From positions 2,046,001 to 2,110,000 of the forward strand of contig NC_088317.1 of the NCBI RefSeq assembly GCF_910592395.1: DNA of 64,000 bases, in the 5' to 3' direction. The notes under the pieces are model-generated. The model was not told the origin of the DNA, did not search any database, and saw only the letters and a program-made list of their open reading frames with translations. Source of the stretch: Lineus longissimus. Lineage: Eukaryota; Nemertea; Pilidiophora; Heteronemertea; Lineidae. Position 1 is the first letter of the stretch, and the number at the start of each line of letters is the position of its first letter. This document shows positions 38,601 through 49,930 of this stretch, in pieces. A program made the translations under genes and the position numbers.

Positions 38601-41600
38601 TCTAAGTTAAGGCACTCTTTATTCCACTAAAAACCATGCGCCAAATGTGTTCTTTCTTTTTTAGCCGATTCCGTTGGTAACTCTGACGATGCTTATGAGA
38701 CCATGTCACTTGCCAGCAGGCGCTCTTCACAGTCGACCATCTCTCCCATTGATGATGTAAGTAGCGTAGAACCTCATCAGTAAAGGGGACTATGGGCAGG
38801 AGCTGATGGGTCCATTTGGTTGCCTCCAGGTGACTCATAGCCTGACGGATACAAGTATTCCTTGTGCAAGTGTCAATAGTGTTGATGTACTGTGAGATAG
38901 TGGAGACACCTATTTGTGCCTTCCTGTAACTTAATATGGCCCATCTGGATCCTGCTAATAGCCTCCCTTCAACCACTTCACCAGGACGTCCAGCCTTCAA
39001 TACTCGCCAGCTAACTGGTGTTCTCAGAGCAGACGCCAAGTCTGCAAAAAATAACACTTCTTATGTCAAGAACAAGTCCTGATTGGAAATAAAGCATGTT
39101 GAAATAAATCAACATGAAACTGTCATAAATAAACGCTACTGCATTGATTGGGAATGATTATGGGTAATAATTGGAAGTGATTAGCGATCACAAGGTGAGG
39201 TCACGTGCCATATGTTTTGATTGACCCCGGGTGTCTGGCAGGGCCAGGAAAAACTTGTTTGCCTCCAACCAGGAGGTCACAATCAGCAAGCTAAAGACTC
39301 ATTTATTGTTGTTTACTGCCTGTTTAAGACGTCAACAGGTCTGGCCTTTGTGGGGGGGGGGTATTGAAAAACCAAATGTTGTTATCGCCATCATTGTTGG
39401 CAATGTGGCTGTTCCAAATGTCCCGCCATTTCGCGATGTGCGATTTTCTGGCTTTCTAGTTGCAATTGTTAAAAGTATTGGTAAATGCCATTGCGATCAC
39501 CTCATGTTATGATTTCGATTGAATGAGTGAAAGTTAATTCAACAGCTTGACCTGACACTAATCTGTTACAACAACAATCAACCCTGTTATTTTATCACAC
39601 CAGTTTCTAGTCCTTGTCCCCAGTCCCCCTACTTGTGGTGATAGGGCCTACCAGATGGCCTCCACAGTTTCCTAAAGTGGTCAATCGCCCTTGTGTTTAG
39701 AGTGGGCCATACAATGATCTCTAAGATCACTAGTCAGTTTGTTATAAGCTTATGTGTGTAGTGTGGTCATCCCAAGACAATTGTTAATTAATTAATTAGC
39801 GCTACCCTATTGACTACTTTAGGGCTTGTGTAATCAAGCATGTAGTGTCATCAACAAGATGTGAGGGGTGAAGCTTGGAGTGGGGCAATAAATAAAACTA
39901 TTAATTCTGATGCTGGTTCATAACTTCTGATGTCTGACTGTCATTAGTAGCGAATCGGTTTGTCTTAGTTATTCAAGGCGAGTGACATTGGTAACATCGG
40001 ATTCATTTCTCAAGGACGATTAACATCCTAACATTCAAAATACTTAAAGCAAATTACGTTTTCATCGTGATATTCGTGATTCTGGACGTGACGTTTGAGC
40101 AACAAGCTCAGAAATCTGTCGTTAGTTTCGAAAAAGTGTGAACTGTTCAATTGTCATTTGTGGATTATATATTCATTTCAACTTTGGTGAAATAGTAGTG
40201 CAGGTGAGTTGTGTTTTGAATTTTGATAAAACCTTCTGATAATAGGGGATGTTTTGGGCATGTGAAGTTGCTTCAACAGGGTGGTAGACTTTCTTGAAAA
40301 ATACAATAGCAGGCTTATTTTGATAGGACATGTAAATGGATGTGAGATATGCTTTATTTGGGGATCAATTTGTGTGTTTGAAGTTTTCGTGGTGCTTGTG
40401 GAGGTGTCAAATATGTTCAAATAGTTGACTAGATATTTATCCATCCTTCCTCGACAGGGTGTTTCCACCTATGCATTTTGCAGAGGTCGGTGGTCAGGCA
40501 TATACCGTGGGTGCCACAAAATGACGTAAAACGAAAGACAAATGGGTCCATGAGTGTAGGCCTGATATTTCTAAATATATCGCAGAGACGTATGGAGTGA
40601 TTTGACATCATTGTCTCTATCTATTCCCATCCCACTAGTGTGGCCAAATATAACAGCTTTCATTAAGGCATCATAAAATGTCTAAAACTGTCATTCAATT
40701 ATCTGAAATCTAAAAATATCCAAGGCTTGCATACTTATTGATTCTACATTGTTGTCTTTGTCTGTCTTCGTCCCACAAATGTTTCTGAAAATGATGAATT
40801 TGTCAGTATGTCGTCATGATATTACCCAAATTATGGTACAATTATCTCAAATATTCAGCTGATTTCCGGGTCCATATAATTTGGCTGAAAGCTACGACCC
40901 CTGTTTCAATATACAAGATCAAATTTAATCACACATTGTGGACAATTGCTGTATAAACATCCTATATCTTGATGTATTAGAACCATGAAGCTATAGAACC
41001 AACAACTTACTTCTAGCCAATCATGTATAAAGAAGCATCATACATTACAATCATGCAGCTATTGAATATCAGTATGCACACGCATGTATAAACATCCTGG
41101 TCCAAGTTAGCCTGAAAAATATACTAATAATATATCAAGTCTATGAATGTGTTCCTGAACGGATGATTGGTTATGATTATACCTCAAAGGAATAATGAAC
41201 CACAGGCCTGTTTTCTATTGGTCTACTTCTGACATTCGAGCTACTGTATTGTGAGTGTGACGTTGGTGTAATTTGGACCATTTCGATGAACCAATCAACC
41301 ATATTAGGTCTAGCAGTATGTTCATTACAGTTATATTTAGCCAGCTGTAGCTTTAAGGATAAGTTGTCAAAATCGCCAGGAATCAGGCAGTGATTTGACT
41401 GAGGGATTTACTGGAGTTGTAATTGTTTATAAACAGGGATTATTTCTGAAGTAGTTGACCAGTTCTTTTATTGGAATCATTTCTTTGTGAAGTAACTGGA
41501 GCTTTGGATTAGTTGGACTGGCTTTGGACTGTGACACTCTGCCTGCTGAAGTCAGGTCACAGTTTTATGTGATGTCTTTGGCCGTGCCGCACGCCACGAT

Positions 41601-44600
41601 GAGGGGGTACAGTGGATATAGTACTTTACCTGGGACTCAGAAATTATCCCCTCGGCCTGGTCGTAAGGCCTTTATGACCACTGTAAGTACAAAGTATTCC
41701 TGAAGTCTTCATTTTGAAGACATCACTTTCATGGAGGTATATTTCCGTTGCCAACTCTAGAATCTGGTTGTTGTTACACTTCACTCACAGAAACAACATT
41801 TTCTTTTCCAGATTTTAGAAGACGCTTGCACATTTGCTGAGGCATTATGGGACCATGTGACGCTTGACGTGGATGAGTTGGGATTCCGTGCCGGAGACGT
41901 GATTGAAGTGACGGACATGATAGATAAGGATTGGTGGTGGGGACGCATCGAGGATTCCGAGGGGTGGTTCCCGTCAACGTTTGTGAGAGTAAGTAATTAC
42001 AATATGTGACTCGCTCTACCAAAACTAGGCGCTTGTCGCATCTGAACTCGACAGGTTGGTACGGACTTGTTGTTCATTTCCCTATTGTAGACCTTTTGTG
42101 AAATCTATTACAAACTGATTTGGTCACATTTCACAAAAGGTCTACAATAGGGAAATGATCAACAAGTCCGTATCAACCTGTCAAGTTCAGATGCGACAAG
42201 CGCCTAGTTTTGATAGAGCGGGTCACATATTTCTGAGATGGGGAAAGCAGGTCCTTTGGTATGGAATTCGTCAAATGAAACTCAATGTATCACTTGTAAT
42301 TGATAGTAAATGAGCCTTAGGTACGGAGAATCTCAGTTTTTAGTCTCATTCAAAGGATCGTCAAGCCAGGAAGGGAATATTTGTTCCTTGAGACCCCCTC
42401 CCCTCAAGACCTCCAAACATCTTAATCTGATGCCCACTCTCAAAGTGTCACATAAGTATGAAAATAGAACCACAGCAGGTATGGTTCACAAAAGGTTTAG
42501 AAATCACTGTCCCAGTTAATACACTCTGTGACAAACCTGTTCTGTTGAGCTTTTTTGTTCAGGTGTATAAATAACAGAAAGGAAATGGTCTCCATGTGCA
42601 TTCATGGAACTCTATTCAGGCCAGGATGTATTTTTTAGACATTGGTTGTCTAGTTTATAGTATGGTACTGATATTCTGCCAGTATTTTTGGGTTGCAGAC
42701 GCACCTATAAAGAGCTGACCCAAATCTTGAGAAAATGTGTTTGTACAATTAATTTGCACTGGGGGTTGGGCAAGATATACAAAGTGATATCTTTCATCTC
42801 GGGTGCATTTTTTCCTTAACAGTGTACATGCACCCAAAGGGCACTCTCCCATGGGGGGAGGCCTTCCATCCTTTGCCTGTCGCCTCTGAGATCCCGGGTT
42901 TGATTCCAGTTGGATCCTGGTATACCCATGGGATAGACTCTCTTCAACTGGAAAGCTTTCCTCCAGGCTCTCCAGTGTGCTTCTATTTCACATTACAAAT
43001 TGTGCAATATTGTCTACAGAACGACTTATGTCCTAGTTGATGCTCAGCTCTTGTCCTTGAATTCATTACATTATGTCTAGTCTAATGTTCAGTACCCTCT
43101 TCAGGGTGTATAGGAAATTGTTGATAACTCAAAACACTTTTCCTAATAAATTTCTTTCCTCTTCAGTTACGTGTCAACCAGACAGACACAGCAGACGACA
43201 TTGCACTCAAGATGCGTGATGGCTCCATTGATACGTCCATCGCCATGCAGCGAGTAACGTCCGGCTTCATCAGCAAAGATCAGGCAAGGACGAACGTCAT
43301 CAATGAGATTATCACAGTGGAGAGGATTTATGTGCGCCATCTTTTGGATGTGATTGAAGTGAGTAGTCTTCTTCTGCGAATGTGCATGTGAGCATGTTTT
43401 GGGCAGTTGGGCACCCATTTTGATGATTGGCCTTAGAACCTCTTCTCAGCCATAGAGATCATCACAAGCTACTCTTCAGCTTTCTCACTTTCCTGTTCTG
43501 GCATCCAGGCATCAAAAACAAGGAATCCGAGCCAAAGGATTTACATAGGACAGTCCTAAATCTTTCTGTCTGAATGTACTGTATCCTTGTATCGCTTCAG
43601 CTATCCTATATCATAACTGGTGTCCTCATCTGACTTTCTTTCTCGGTGTTTTCAGGGCTACGTCAAGCATGCCAGGAAGCGCCCAGAGATGTTTTCGAAG
43701 GACAGAGTTGCGACAATCTTCGGCAACTTGGAAGAAGTTTACACATTTGGGTCGAAATTTCTTCAGAGTTTAGAATCGCATATCTGCGAGGAGGCACCAT
43801 TCTTGAGCGAGATTGGACAATGTTTTCTTGATTTTGTAAGTTTAAACTAAAACTGTATAAGCAAGCCAGTTGTGGGTTTTGGTCATGGTAAATGATGTTT
43901 TGACATTTTGGCTTGAAATCTGTGAAACATGTGCGGTCAGATGAAAAAAGTTAAAAAAATTTCGATCAAAAGAGCTTTTCTATGACTGGCCAATTTAAAT
44001 TGTGCTTGCTACTCATCAGACTCTAAGGTTTAACTTTAGACGTACTTAACTTTTGAAAGTCTATATTGATATATTCTCTTTTATTTCATGCAGAAACAAG
44101 GATTTGAAATTTATTCCGAGTACTGCAACAATCATCCGTACGGTCTGTGTGAGCTTCAGATGCTGAGATGTGACCCAAAATACACGCAATTCTTCGAGGC
44201 TTGTCGGTTACTACAAGAAATGAACGATATACCCCTCGAAGGTTTCCTTCTGACTCCCGTCCAAAAAGTCTGCAAATACCCCCTCCAGTTAGCCGAACTC
44301 TTAAAACACACCCGTCCAGAGCATCCCGATTATAAGAAGGTTAACGAGGCATTGGAAGCCATGAAGGGCATCGCGAGTCTGATCAATGAGAGGAAACGCC
44401 GCATGGAGAGCATGGAGAAGATCGCGTTCTGGCAGACGACCGTGGAAGGATGGCAGGTCAGTTTGCTGTTCTTCTTTAAGCTAAAGGATTTTAGTCTTTT
44501 TGCCACTTTGATCCAAAGCTGGGGATTAGATTGGTTGATGCCACAGTTGAGTCCACATATATGGGCCTGGACAAAGCATCTCTTTTGTGGATCTAACATG

Positions 44601-46270
44601 ACATATGTAACTGATGTTGTTTTCTTCTCTCTCCAGGACGCTGACCTACTCGATTTGAGTTCTGAGCTGATTCATACCGGAGAGCTACACAAGTACAGCC
44701 TCAACACGAACGGCTGGATGAAGGATCGCGTCTTCTTCCTTTTTGATCATCAACTAGTCTATTGTAAGAGGGTAAGTGTCACTTGTTTCCTGTCTGATGG
44801 TGTATATTACTGCTGTTTCTTGTTGGTTTTCATGAGACTGCGTATCCATAAGCTGTTGCCTTATGAACGCGTTGACTTGTTTTCATTGTCTCCATAGCAT
44901 GTCCCGGTTTAACCAATGGGAATATCTAATAAGTTAACCAAAGGTTCATTTTGTGTGTGGCGTGTCAGATGCGAACAGGGGACAAGGGAAAAAGGAAAAA
45001 CGCCATAAGCTGACACCAGATACCTGCAGAGTTTTCAATTCTAGTTATTCCTCTCCAGTGAGAGCAATTGAATAATGTTAAACCAAGTCTCTGGCACATG
45101 TGACTGAAAGTGCTGCCATCTGTGACAATATAGCTAATTAGTGAAAAGTGGTGAATTCCTCTTCTTTTGAAAGTCATAAGAAATGAACAATTTTATCGTT
45201 TCAATTTCAGGATTTATTAAAACGTGACGGTCTGACATATAAGGGTCGTATGGTGATGGACTGCAGTGACATATTGTCTATACCAGATGGACGAGGTTAG
45301 TATGTGTATTGATGCTAGCGAGGGTATAGTTTTTATAAGCAAAGCCTAAGACATAAAAACTTGCAGCAGTACTTTTGTTTTGTTTAAGAAGCGGTTCTCG
45401 GAAATCTAATCCACAACCTCAAAGGTTTGGCATATGAGGTGAGGACGCTGATGTCAACTTTAAACATCGGTCAGGCTTTTTTTCTGAATCATGGGTGCAA
45501 AGATTATAACTTGCCTTTTCAATTTCAGATACTCAGTTCAACTTGAATGTGAAGAATGCCTGGAAAGTCTTTGACCGGCGAAGAGACAAGTTGTTCTTGC
45601 TGTCCGCCAAAACGGCGGAAGACAAAACAAAATGGCTGAATGCATTTCGAAGAGAGCGTAAACGTGTCAAGGAGGACCGACACAGCGGTTTTGCATTTTC
45701 TGAACAGACCAAAAGAATTGCGCAACAATCAGTCAAGTATAGATTGCAGAGAACGTCAGGTAATTATGTTGTTGATGCTATAGGTTACATAGAAATTGTT
45801 ACTCATAGGCCTACTCGATTGAATAATTGGCAATAACATGGTGTAAACAACTTAACAAGCAAAGTTGAGTACCACACTTTATAAAAGAGAATCAATCATT
45901 TAAAACTAAAATTGGGAGGAAATTTGGAGAAATACCACCAATTGATTGATCACGTTTTATCTCTACAACAAATGGATAGGATGGAGGATGATTCGTGAGG
46001 TATGGTGGTGAGTGATATATCAAAACATGGCTTGAGGGACTGTGGATGTACTGAGTTGATGATCAGCGCCCCTTTTTGATTGCAAACCTAATGATGACAT
46101 TCTTGTTTTCAGATCCCAAGGTGCGCAAACTCTCGCGTGGCAATATCAACAACGTTAACCAGAACTCATCAACTGTGATACCTCCGTCTTCAACTCTTAC
46201 AAGAGACTCTGTAAGCTTCTCCAAGAAACGTCCGTGGGCAATCTTCAGCGGTAAAAAAACCACCCGATGA
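17608..46270 (+). CDS. Giant collybistin/Asef-family RhoGEF (SH3-DH-PH), about 4,273 aa, seventeen exons' worth of regulatory and catalytic sequence
   Basis: Coding exons: 17608-26460, 32554-34470, 36724-36874, 37824-37963, 38297-38444, 38665-38756, 41812-41988, 43167-43358, 43656-43835, 44094-44456, 44637-44771, 45211-45295, 45529-45759, 46113-46270 (14 listed). Every junction keeps phase. Residues 1-2951 come from one exon, Ser/Lys-rich with several tandem repeats and a proline-rich end. SH3 is near 3776-3830 ([23 protein letters not shown]), DH near 3869-4071 ([39 protein letters not shown]) and PH after that ([25 protein letters not shown]). Human ARHGEF9, ARHGEF4 and SPATA13 share exactly these motifs. 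They activate Rho-family GTPases, mainly Cdc42/Rac, with the SH3 autoinhibiting DH. The start at 17608 follows an in-frame TGA, with an acceptor AG at 17549-17550. Oddity: the N-terminus is far longer than in ARHGEF9 (516 aa). Family membership is certain; which vertebrate paralogue is closest is not resolved. The exon count in the call title should be read as the fourteen given here. Confidence 0.92.
19450..19638 (+). repeat. Coding 21-bp tandem repeat (heptapeptide TQSESKV)
   Basis: In the RhoGEF giant exon, about residues 615-677. Roughly eight or nine 21-bp units encode TQSESKV and decayed versions ([28 protein letters not shown]). The regular heptad spacing of charged and polar residues keeps the reading frame. 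Confidence 0.8.
22318..22677 (+). repeat. Coding minisatellite, five exact 72-bp units (24-residue repeat)
   Basis: Units start at 22318, 22390, 22462, 22534 and 22606, in frame in the RhoGEF (residues 1571-1690). Each encodes a 24-residue unit beginning [16 protein letters not shown]. Only a few synonymous changes (tca/tct, aca/acg) separate the units, and they alternate between units, which suggests recent unequal exchange or conversion. Confidence 0.95.
22789..22872 (+). repeat. Coding 21-bp tandem repeat, four units (LAGSQGK)
   Basis: Four units at 22789, 22810, 22831 and 22852 encode LAGSRGK once and LAGSQGK three times (RhoGEF residues 1728-1755). Confidence 0.85.
23140..23490 (+). repeat. 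Array of ten R[PA][FL]SP motifs in the RhoGEF
   Basis: About residues 1845-1961 contain ten copies of RPFSPEP-like words (RPFSPEP, RPFSPDS, RPLSPEP, RAFSPEP, RALSPEP) separated by 4-10 basic residues. Each carries a Ser-Pro site of the kind used by proline-directed kinases. Spacing is irregular, so it is a motif array rather than a strict tandem repeat. Confidence 0.85.
26461..32553 (+). other. Large intron of the RhoGEF gene
   Basis: 6.1 kb between the giant exon (donor GTAGGA) and the next coding exon (acceptor TTACAG), both phase 0. I found no coding exon with matching splice sites inside. It holds a 26-base G homopolymer (28317-28342) and shorter G runs near 29250 and 30475. Confidence 0.6.
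28317..28342 (+). repeat. Homopolymer of 26 G
   Basis: Directly visible uninterrupted G run in the RhoGEF intron, on the coding strand. Length may be affected by sequencing error. Confidence 0.9.
34471..36723 (+). other. RhoGEF intron, no additional feature recognised
   Basis: Flanked by donor GTAAGA and acceptor TTTTAG, phase 0. It contains one long open frame (34509-35114) that starts at a GTG, has no family motif and is not bounded as an exon. Confidence 0.5.
38757..41571 (+). other. RhoGEF intron upstream of the internal first exon
   Basis: Non-coding sequence between the exon ending 38756 and the candidate internal first exon at 41572. If the short isoform exists, its promoter should be in the 3' part of this stretch. 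No clear TATA box was identified. Confidence 0.35.
41572..41682 (+). CDS. Candidate alternative first exon of the RhoGEF (short collybistin-like isoform)
   Basis: An ATG at 41572 opens 37 codons beginning [19 protein letters not shown] and ending at a GTAAGT donor at 41683. The donor is phase 0 and joins in frame to the SH3 exon at 41812, giving a 543-residue protein, close to human collybistin (516 aa). The frame is closed by a TGA about 90 bases upstream and no acceptor is obvious 5' of the ATG, so a first exon is more likely than a cassette exon. Vertebrate collybistin and Asef genes also use alternative starts just before SH3. Transcript evidence is absent. Confidence 0.6.
42006..42226 (+). 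mobile_element. Palindromic foldback element, full 221-bp copy
   Basis: Flanked by ATAT (42002-42005 and 42227-42230). It starts GTGACTCGCTCTACCAAAAC. The arms are near-complementary around a short loop containing CTATTACAAACTGATTTGG. It begins 17 bp after the last base of the SH3 exon (41988) of the RhoGEF. Confidence 0.85.
42830..42970 (+). repeat. Possible tRNA-derived SINE fragment
   Basis: Contains GGTTTGATTCC (a good RNA polymerase III B-box match) within CCCGGGTTTGATTCCAGT. No convincing A box or poly-A tail was found, so this is tentative. Confidence 0.3.
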
Positions 46271-46478
46271 CACGTTGGTGTGACGTTGGTTGGGTTGTAA
46301 ACATTTGTTGAAGCCGAAACACTGCAGGGAGACCTTCCGGATGGTGCTGTTACTAAATGCTGGTTTGATGGGGATTCTGAAATATTGACTTTGACAGTTG
46401 AGTCGGCTGTGTTGTGCTGCTCTTGTTTTAGGCTTCCAGTGTCCAATGATGTTGCAATTTGACATGAGGCATTGTGCA

Positions 46479-46484
46479 AATAAA
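46479..46484 (+). terminator. Candidate polyadenylation signal of the RhoGEF gene
   Basis: AATAAA about 210 bases after the stop codon at 46268-46270. Confidence 0.5.
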
Positions 46485-46776
46485 CTTTTTTATCCATGTT
46501 TTTGCAAAGTCTCATCTCTGCTCATTTATTGGGCATAACGGTGCGCTGAAGTCAAGATTGACTAGTTGACAGCTGAAGACTCTAATTCCATTGGCATGAT
46601 TTGTTGATATGATAATATCCCGGTGGTGCAGCACTCCTGCCAATGGGATTCTTCAGATTTAATGGATAAAGGGTATTACAATTACAAAATTAGAAATCAG
46701 GTTTCAGAAAATTGCTCAAAGGTCTACCATCTCTTCTAAAAACTTATGTTGGATATTTTGAATGAGAAAAAAAATT

Positions 46777-46970
46777 AAAAGAGATATTTTAATTTTCAAA
46801 CTGGTTTGAAAATGATGAACTTTTGTATGTGAATACTGTGCATGTTAAAAATCTTTAGACAATTTTGCTGGGCAAAAGAGATATTTTAATTTTCAAACTG
46901 GTTTGAAAATGATGAACTTTTGTATGTGAATACTGTGCATGTTAAAAATCTTTAGACAATTTTGCTGGGC
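46777..46970 (+). repeat. 97-bp tandem duplication
   Basis: The block AAAAGAGATATTTTAATTTT through TTTGCTGGGC occurs at 46777-46873 and 46874-46970, without visible differences. It lies downstream of the RhoGEF stop codon. Confidence 0.9.
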
Positions 46971-49340
46971 ACTGCAGCCAAACAGCTGAATAAATTGAAG
47001 GAACTTCATAGGTCTTCTGACAAGAACTGCCCTTCATGTAGAGATTTACTGTGCCTTAATTGACATAAAACATAAAAATGACTGTTGGGCAGTCAATAGT
47101 TGGGTTCCTTTGAATAGATATCTGCTGTGGGGAAGGTCGGGCAATGTTATGAATACCGAACCCGTCGGAACTATGCACAGTTTTGGATAATTGCCTTGCT
47201 TATGATGGCCTTTAAGTGACCATTTATAAAGTATGTATGCAGTGATTTTGTCCAACTTGAGTATTTTCTTTATTTCTCTATGTACATAATTGACTAGTTT
47301 TGGAATATCAGTATCACTTTCTCTTTCCATGCATACTTTATAAATAGCTCTTTACTAAATGCAATGTAAATAACTGATGTAAATTTTTATGGAACCTATT
47401 GGTGCTACATACTTATTTTGTATATGTATATAATATTGTATACCACATGCATACGTACGTGCTATCTTCATAATAGAAAGTTAATCCAGTTCATGTCTCA
47501 TTTAGGCAAAAACTTTTGGAAGTATTTACTCGACTAAAATAGCTGAAAAATATCATGATGAAATAAAAAAACACTTCTTCAGGCATCTTGTGTTGAAGTT
47601 GGAACTTCATATGGACGTCATATTCAAATAAATAGTCAACTTTAAAGACTTTGCTATGCACATAGACATGTATAAAGCTGTATGATTGAACAGAACCGTT
47701 GCACTCCAGATTATTTTGCTAAGCAGGAGTATCTGCTGGTCCTGGTGTGGATGAAAGGAAGTCGGTTACGTACAACGCTTCGTTTTTGTAGCATTCCAAT
47801 TGGTGAAAAGAATCTGGAGTGGAATTATCCTGTCCTGGAATATGGCTTGTTTACTCTGATGTGTCCTGAGAATATGGATGAACAATTTTTGTGTCACCTT
47901 TTTTTCTGTTGATACTTTCGTAGGAGTTAGAAGTGGGAATCTTGGAATGTTTCGGGAAGACTTCACTTGATGTAATATTTATTTGATATTGTAGTACATG
48001 TATACTTCTCATGCCATGAATCTCCAGTTAACTTCCTTTCTTAATATTTGCCAAACTTTGATTACAATAGCATGTGAACTCATGGTCTAATGTTGTTGAA
48101 ATCAAATATAAGACTATATGATTGAAATTTGTGTGTTTGTTTCATTTTGTTGTGGAGATGCATTATTCCCATGCCAGGGTGGTGTTTATACGCCCTGTGT
48201 CTTTTATCTTTGGCTCCTCTCAGAGTACCTTCCTCAAAGCACAGTTTGGCCTTTGCCAGGATGAAACCCTTTCTATCAAGGACACTGAGTGACAGGATGA
48301 CACCCTTTCTATCAAGGACACTGAGTGATGGTGAACCCTATTGGTAACTAGTCTCTAGCCAACCATGTAGTGGATTTGGCAGGAGACTCTTGGCATAGCT
48401 AGGAAGCTACTGAACGTTGTCACTAATAAATCCAACAGTGGGACATCTGTTCAAGGCGTTCGGATTGGCACATGGTCGGCAGATAGCTGGGAATATGCAA
48501 TGCCCGAGTACTATGGCTTCATGGTTTCTGATAAAGTGGTCCCCAGTAATCTCAAGTCCCACTGGTGTCCTGAACAGAGTTAGAATGAAATGAGTGAGGA
48601 GACAGTCCTAATCAGTTGTAGGTTATGGAGGGGCCGTCCTCATCGCAAACACCTGGCACCGAAAGCAGCCTACTTCCAGTAGCGTGCATACTGAAGGAAT
48701 GGTATCTATCTTGGACAACATCAGGACCCTTCTGTCCATGTTGGAACGTCTGTCTCAACAACTGTAAGACTGGTCCATGTACCCTCCCATGCAATTCCAA
48801 GCTGTCTTCTTGAAGTAGCTCATGTTCCTGAGGTACCTTGTGTACCTTGAGTTGCTCAAGTAACTGGGGCAGCAGTCTTACTGTGCTTTTGAGGACAGAC
48901 CAAAATACCCTACTTGGCAACTCATGTAGCCTACATGTGGCTAATGTATCATGTGCCACACACCCCCCCCCGAGTACCTCATATACCATGATCCCTCGTT
49001 ACTATGGTGTAGTCTTATGCATGTCAGAGAGAAATCAGCTCAATCCAAGGAAAAGGGTCAAGGTGGCTGTTTACAATGAAGCTTACAAAATTTGTAGGGT
49101 TGTGACTGTCTTGGAGAGTATGTACCAAGTACTAACAGACGTTAGTCGGGCAATTTGACACATAGAAGTACTTCCTCCTTATTGCCCTTGCTGAAGTCAG
49201 TCCTCATGGGGATGGCTCCTCAGAATGAGTTATGAACAGGGAAATAATCACTCAAAGATAGTGATACAAAAGCATCAAAATCATTTATTCTATAAGCTAT
49301 CAATCACAAAATACATTTGAGATCATTTGTGCATACTACA
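46971..49340. other. Intergenic stretch, no supported gene
   Basis: Between the RhoGEF 3' end and the retrotransposon remnant. It is AT-rich up to about 48150. A 36-bp direct duplication (AGGATGAAACCCTTTCTATC...) lies at 48258-48329. Short open frames have no motif I recognise. Confidence 0.45.
48258..48329 (+). repeat. 36-bp tandem duplication
   Basis: Two adjacent units starting at 48258 and 48294, differing by about two bases. Confidence 0.8.
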
Positions 49341-49344
49341 TAAT

Positions 49345-49677
49345 CAAAGGAGAATCCGAGGCATCTACTGGCCAAGGACAATCAGTAACGAAGACCTACT
49401 GAGAGACGCTAACCTGAAGCCCATATTAGAATTGGTGAAGGAACGAAGATGGCAATGGTTGGGCCATGTGCTCCGAATGCCTGCAAACGCATTGCCAAGG
49501 AGAGCACTCACATGGACACCACAGGGGAGACGGAATAGAGGCAGACCAAGAGAGACCTGGTGGCGTTCCATGGCAAAGGAACTTCAAGAGAAGGGCCTAA
49601 CGTGGGAGGCAGCCAGACAGCGAGCAGCCAACAGACTTGAGTGGAGGACCCTGGGGAACGCCCCATGTGCCACCTAG
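49345..49677 (+). pseudogene. Non-LTR retrotransposon reverse-transcriptase C-terminal remnant
   Basis: The open frame encodes RRIRGIYW, then ERRWQWLGHVLRMP, GRRNRGRPRETWWRSM and a terminal region rich in W and R, ending in TAG. The words W.WLGHVLRM and RGRPRETW mark the extreme C-terminus of reverse transcriptases of non-LTR (LINE) elements. Only about 110 residues remain, with no catalytic palm motifs nearby, so it is a 5'-truncated dead copy, as is usual for LINE insertions. The clade cannot be set from this piece. Confidence 0.8.
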
Positions 49678-49930
49678 GGCACGAAGGGTCCCAAGAGACA
49701 AGAGAGACATAATCAAAATGAAATTTCCATTATACCAGGAATAAATGTTCCAAAATGGAAGCATGTGTAAATGCATCATTTGGAGAATGCCATATAAACT
49801 GCCTAAGAGTTCATGTTACACTAGTAATACTGTTATATTTTGGAAACATAATGTGGCTGGGAAATCAAAATAATGTACACGTACAAAAAGTAAATGTGGC
49901 AAAGATAACTACCTAAATGCAGATCTATTA

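Noticed and set aside
48612-48989. 125-codon minus-strand frame rich in Leu and Gln
   Set aside because: No family motif recognised and no supporting splice sites. Possibly part of an old repeat, but this cannot be supported.
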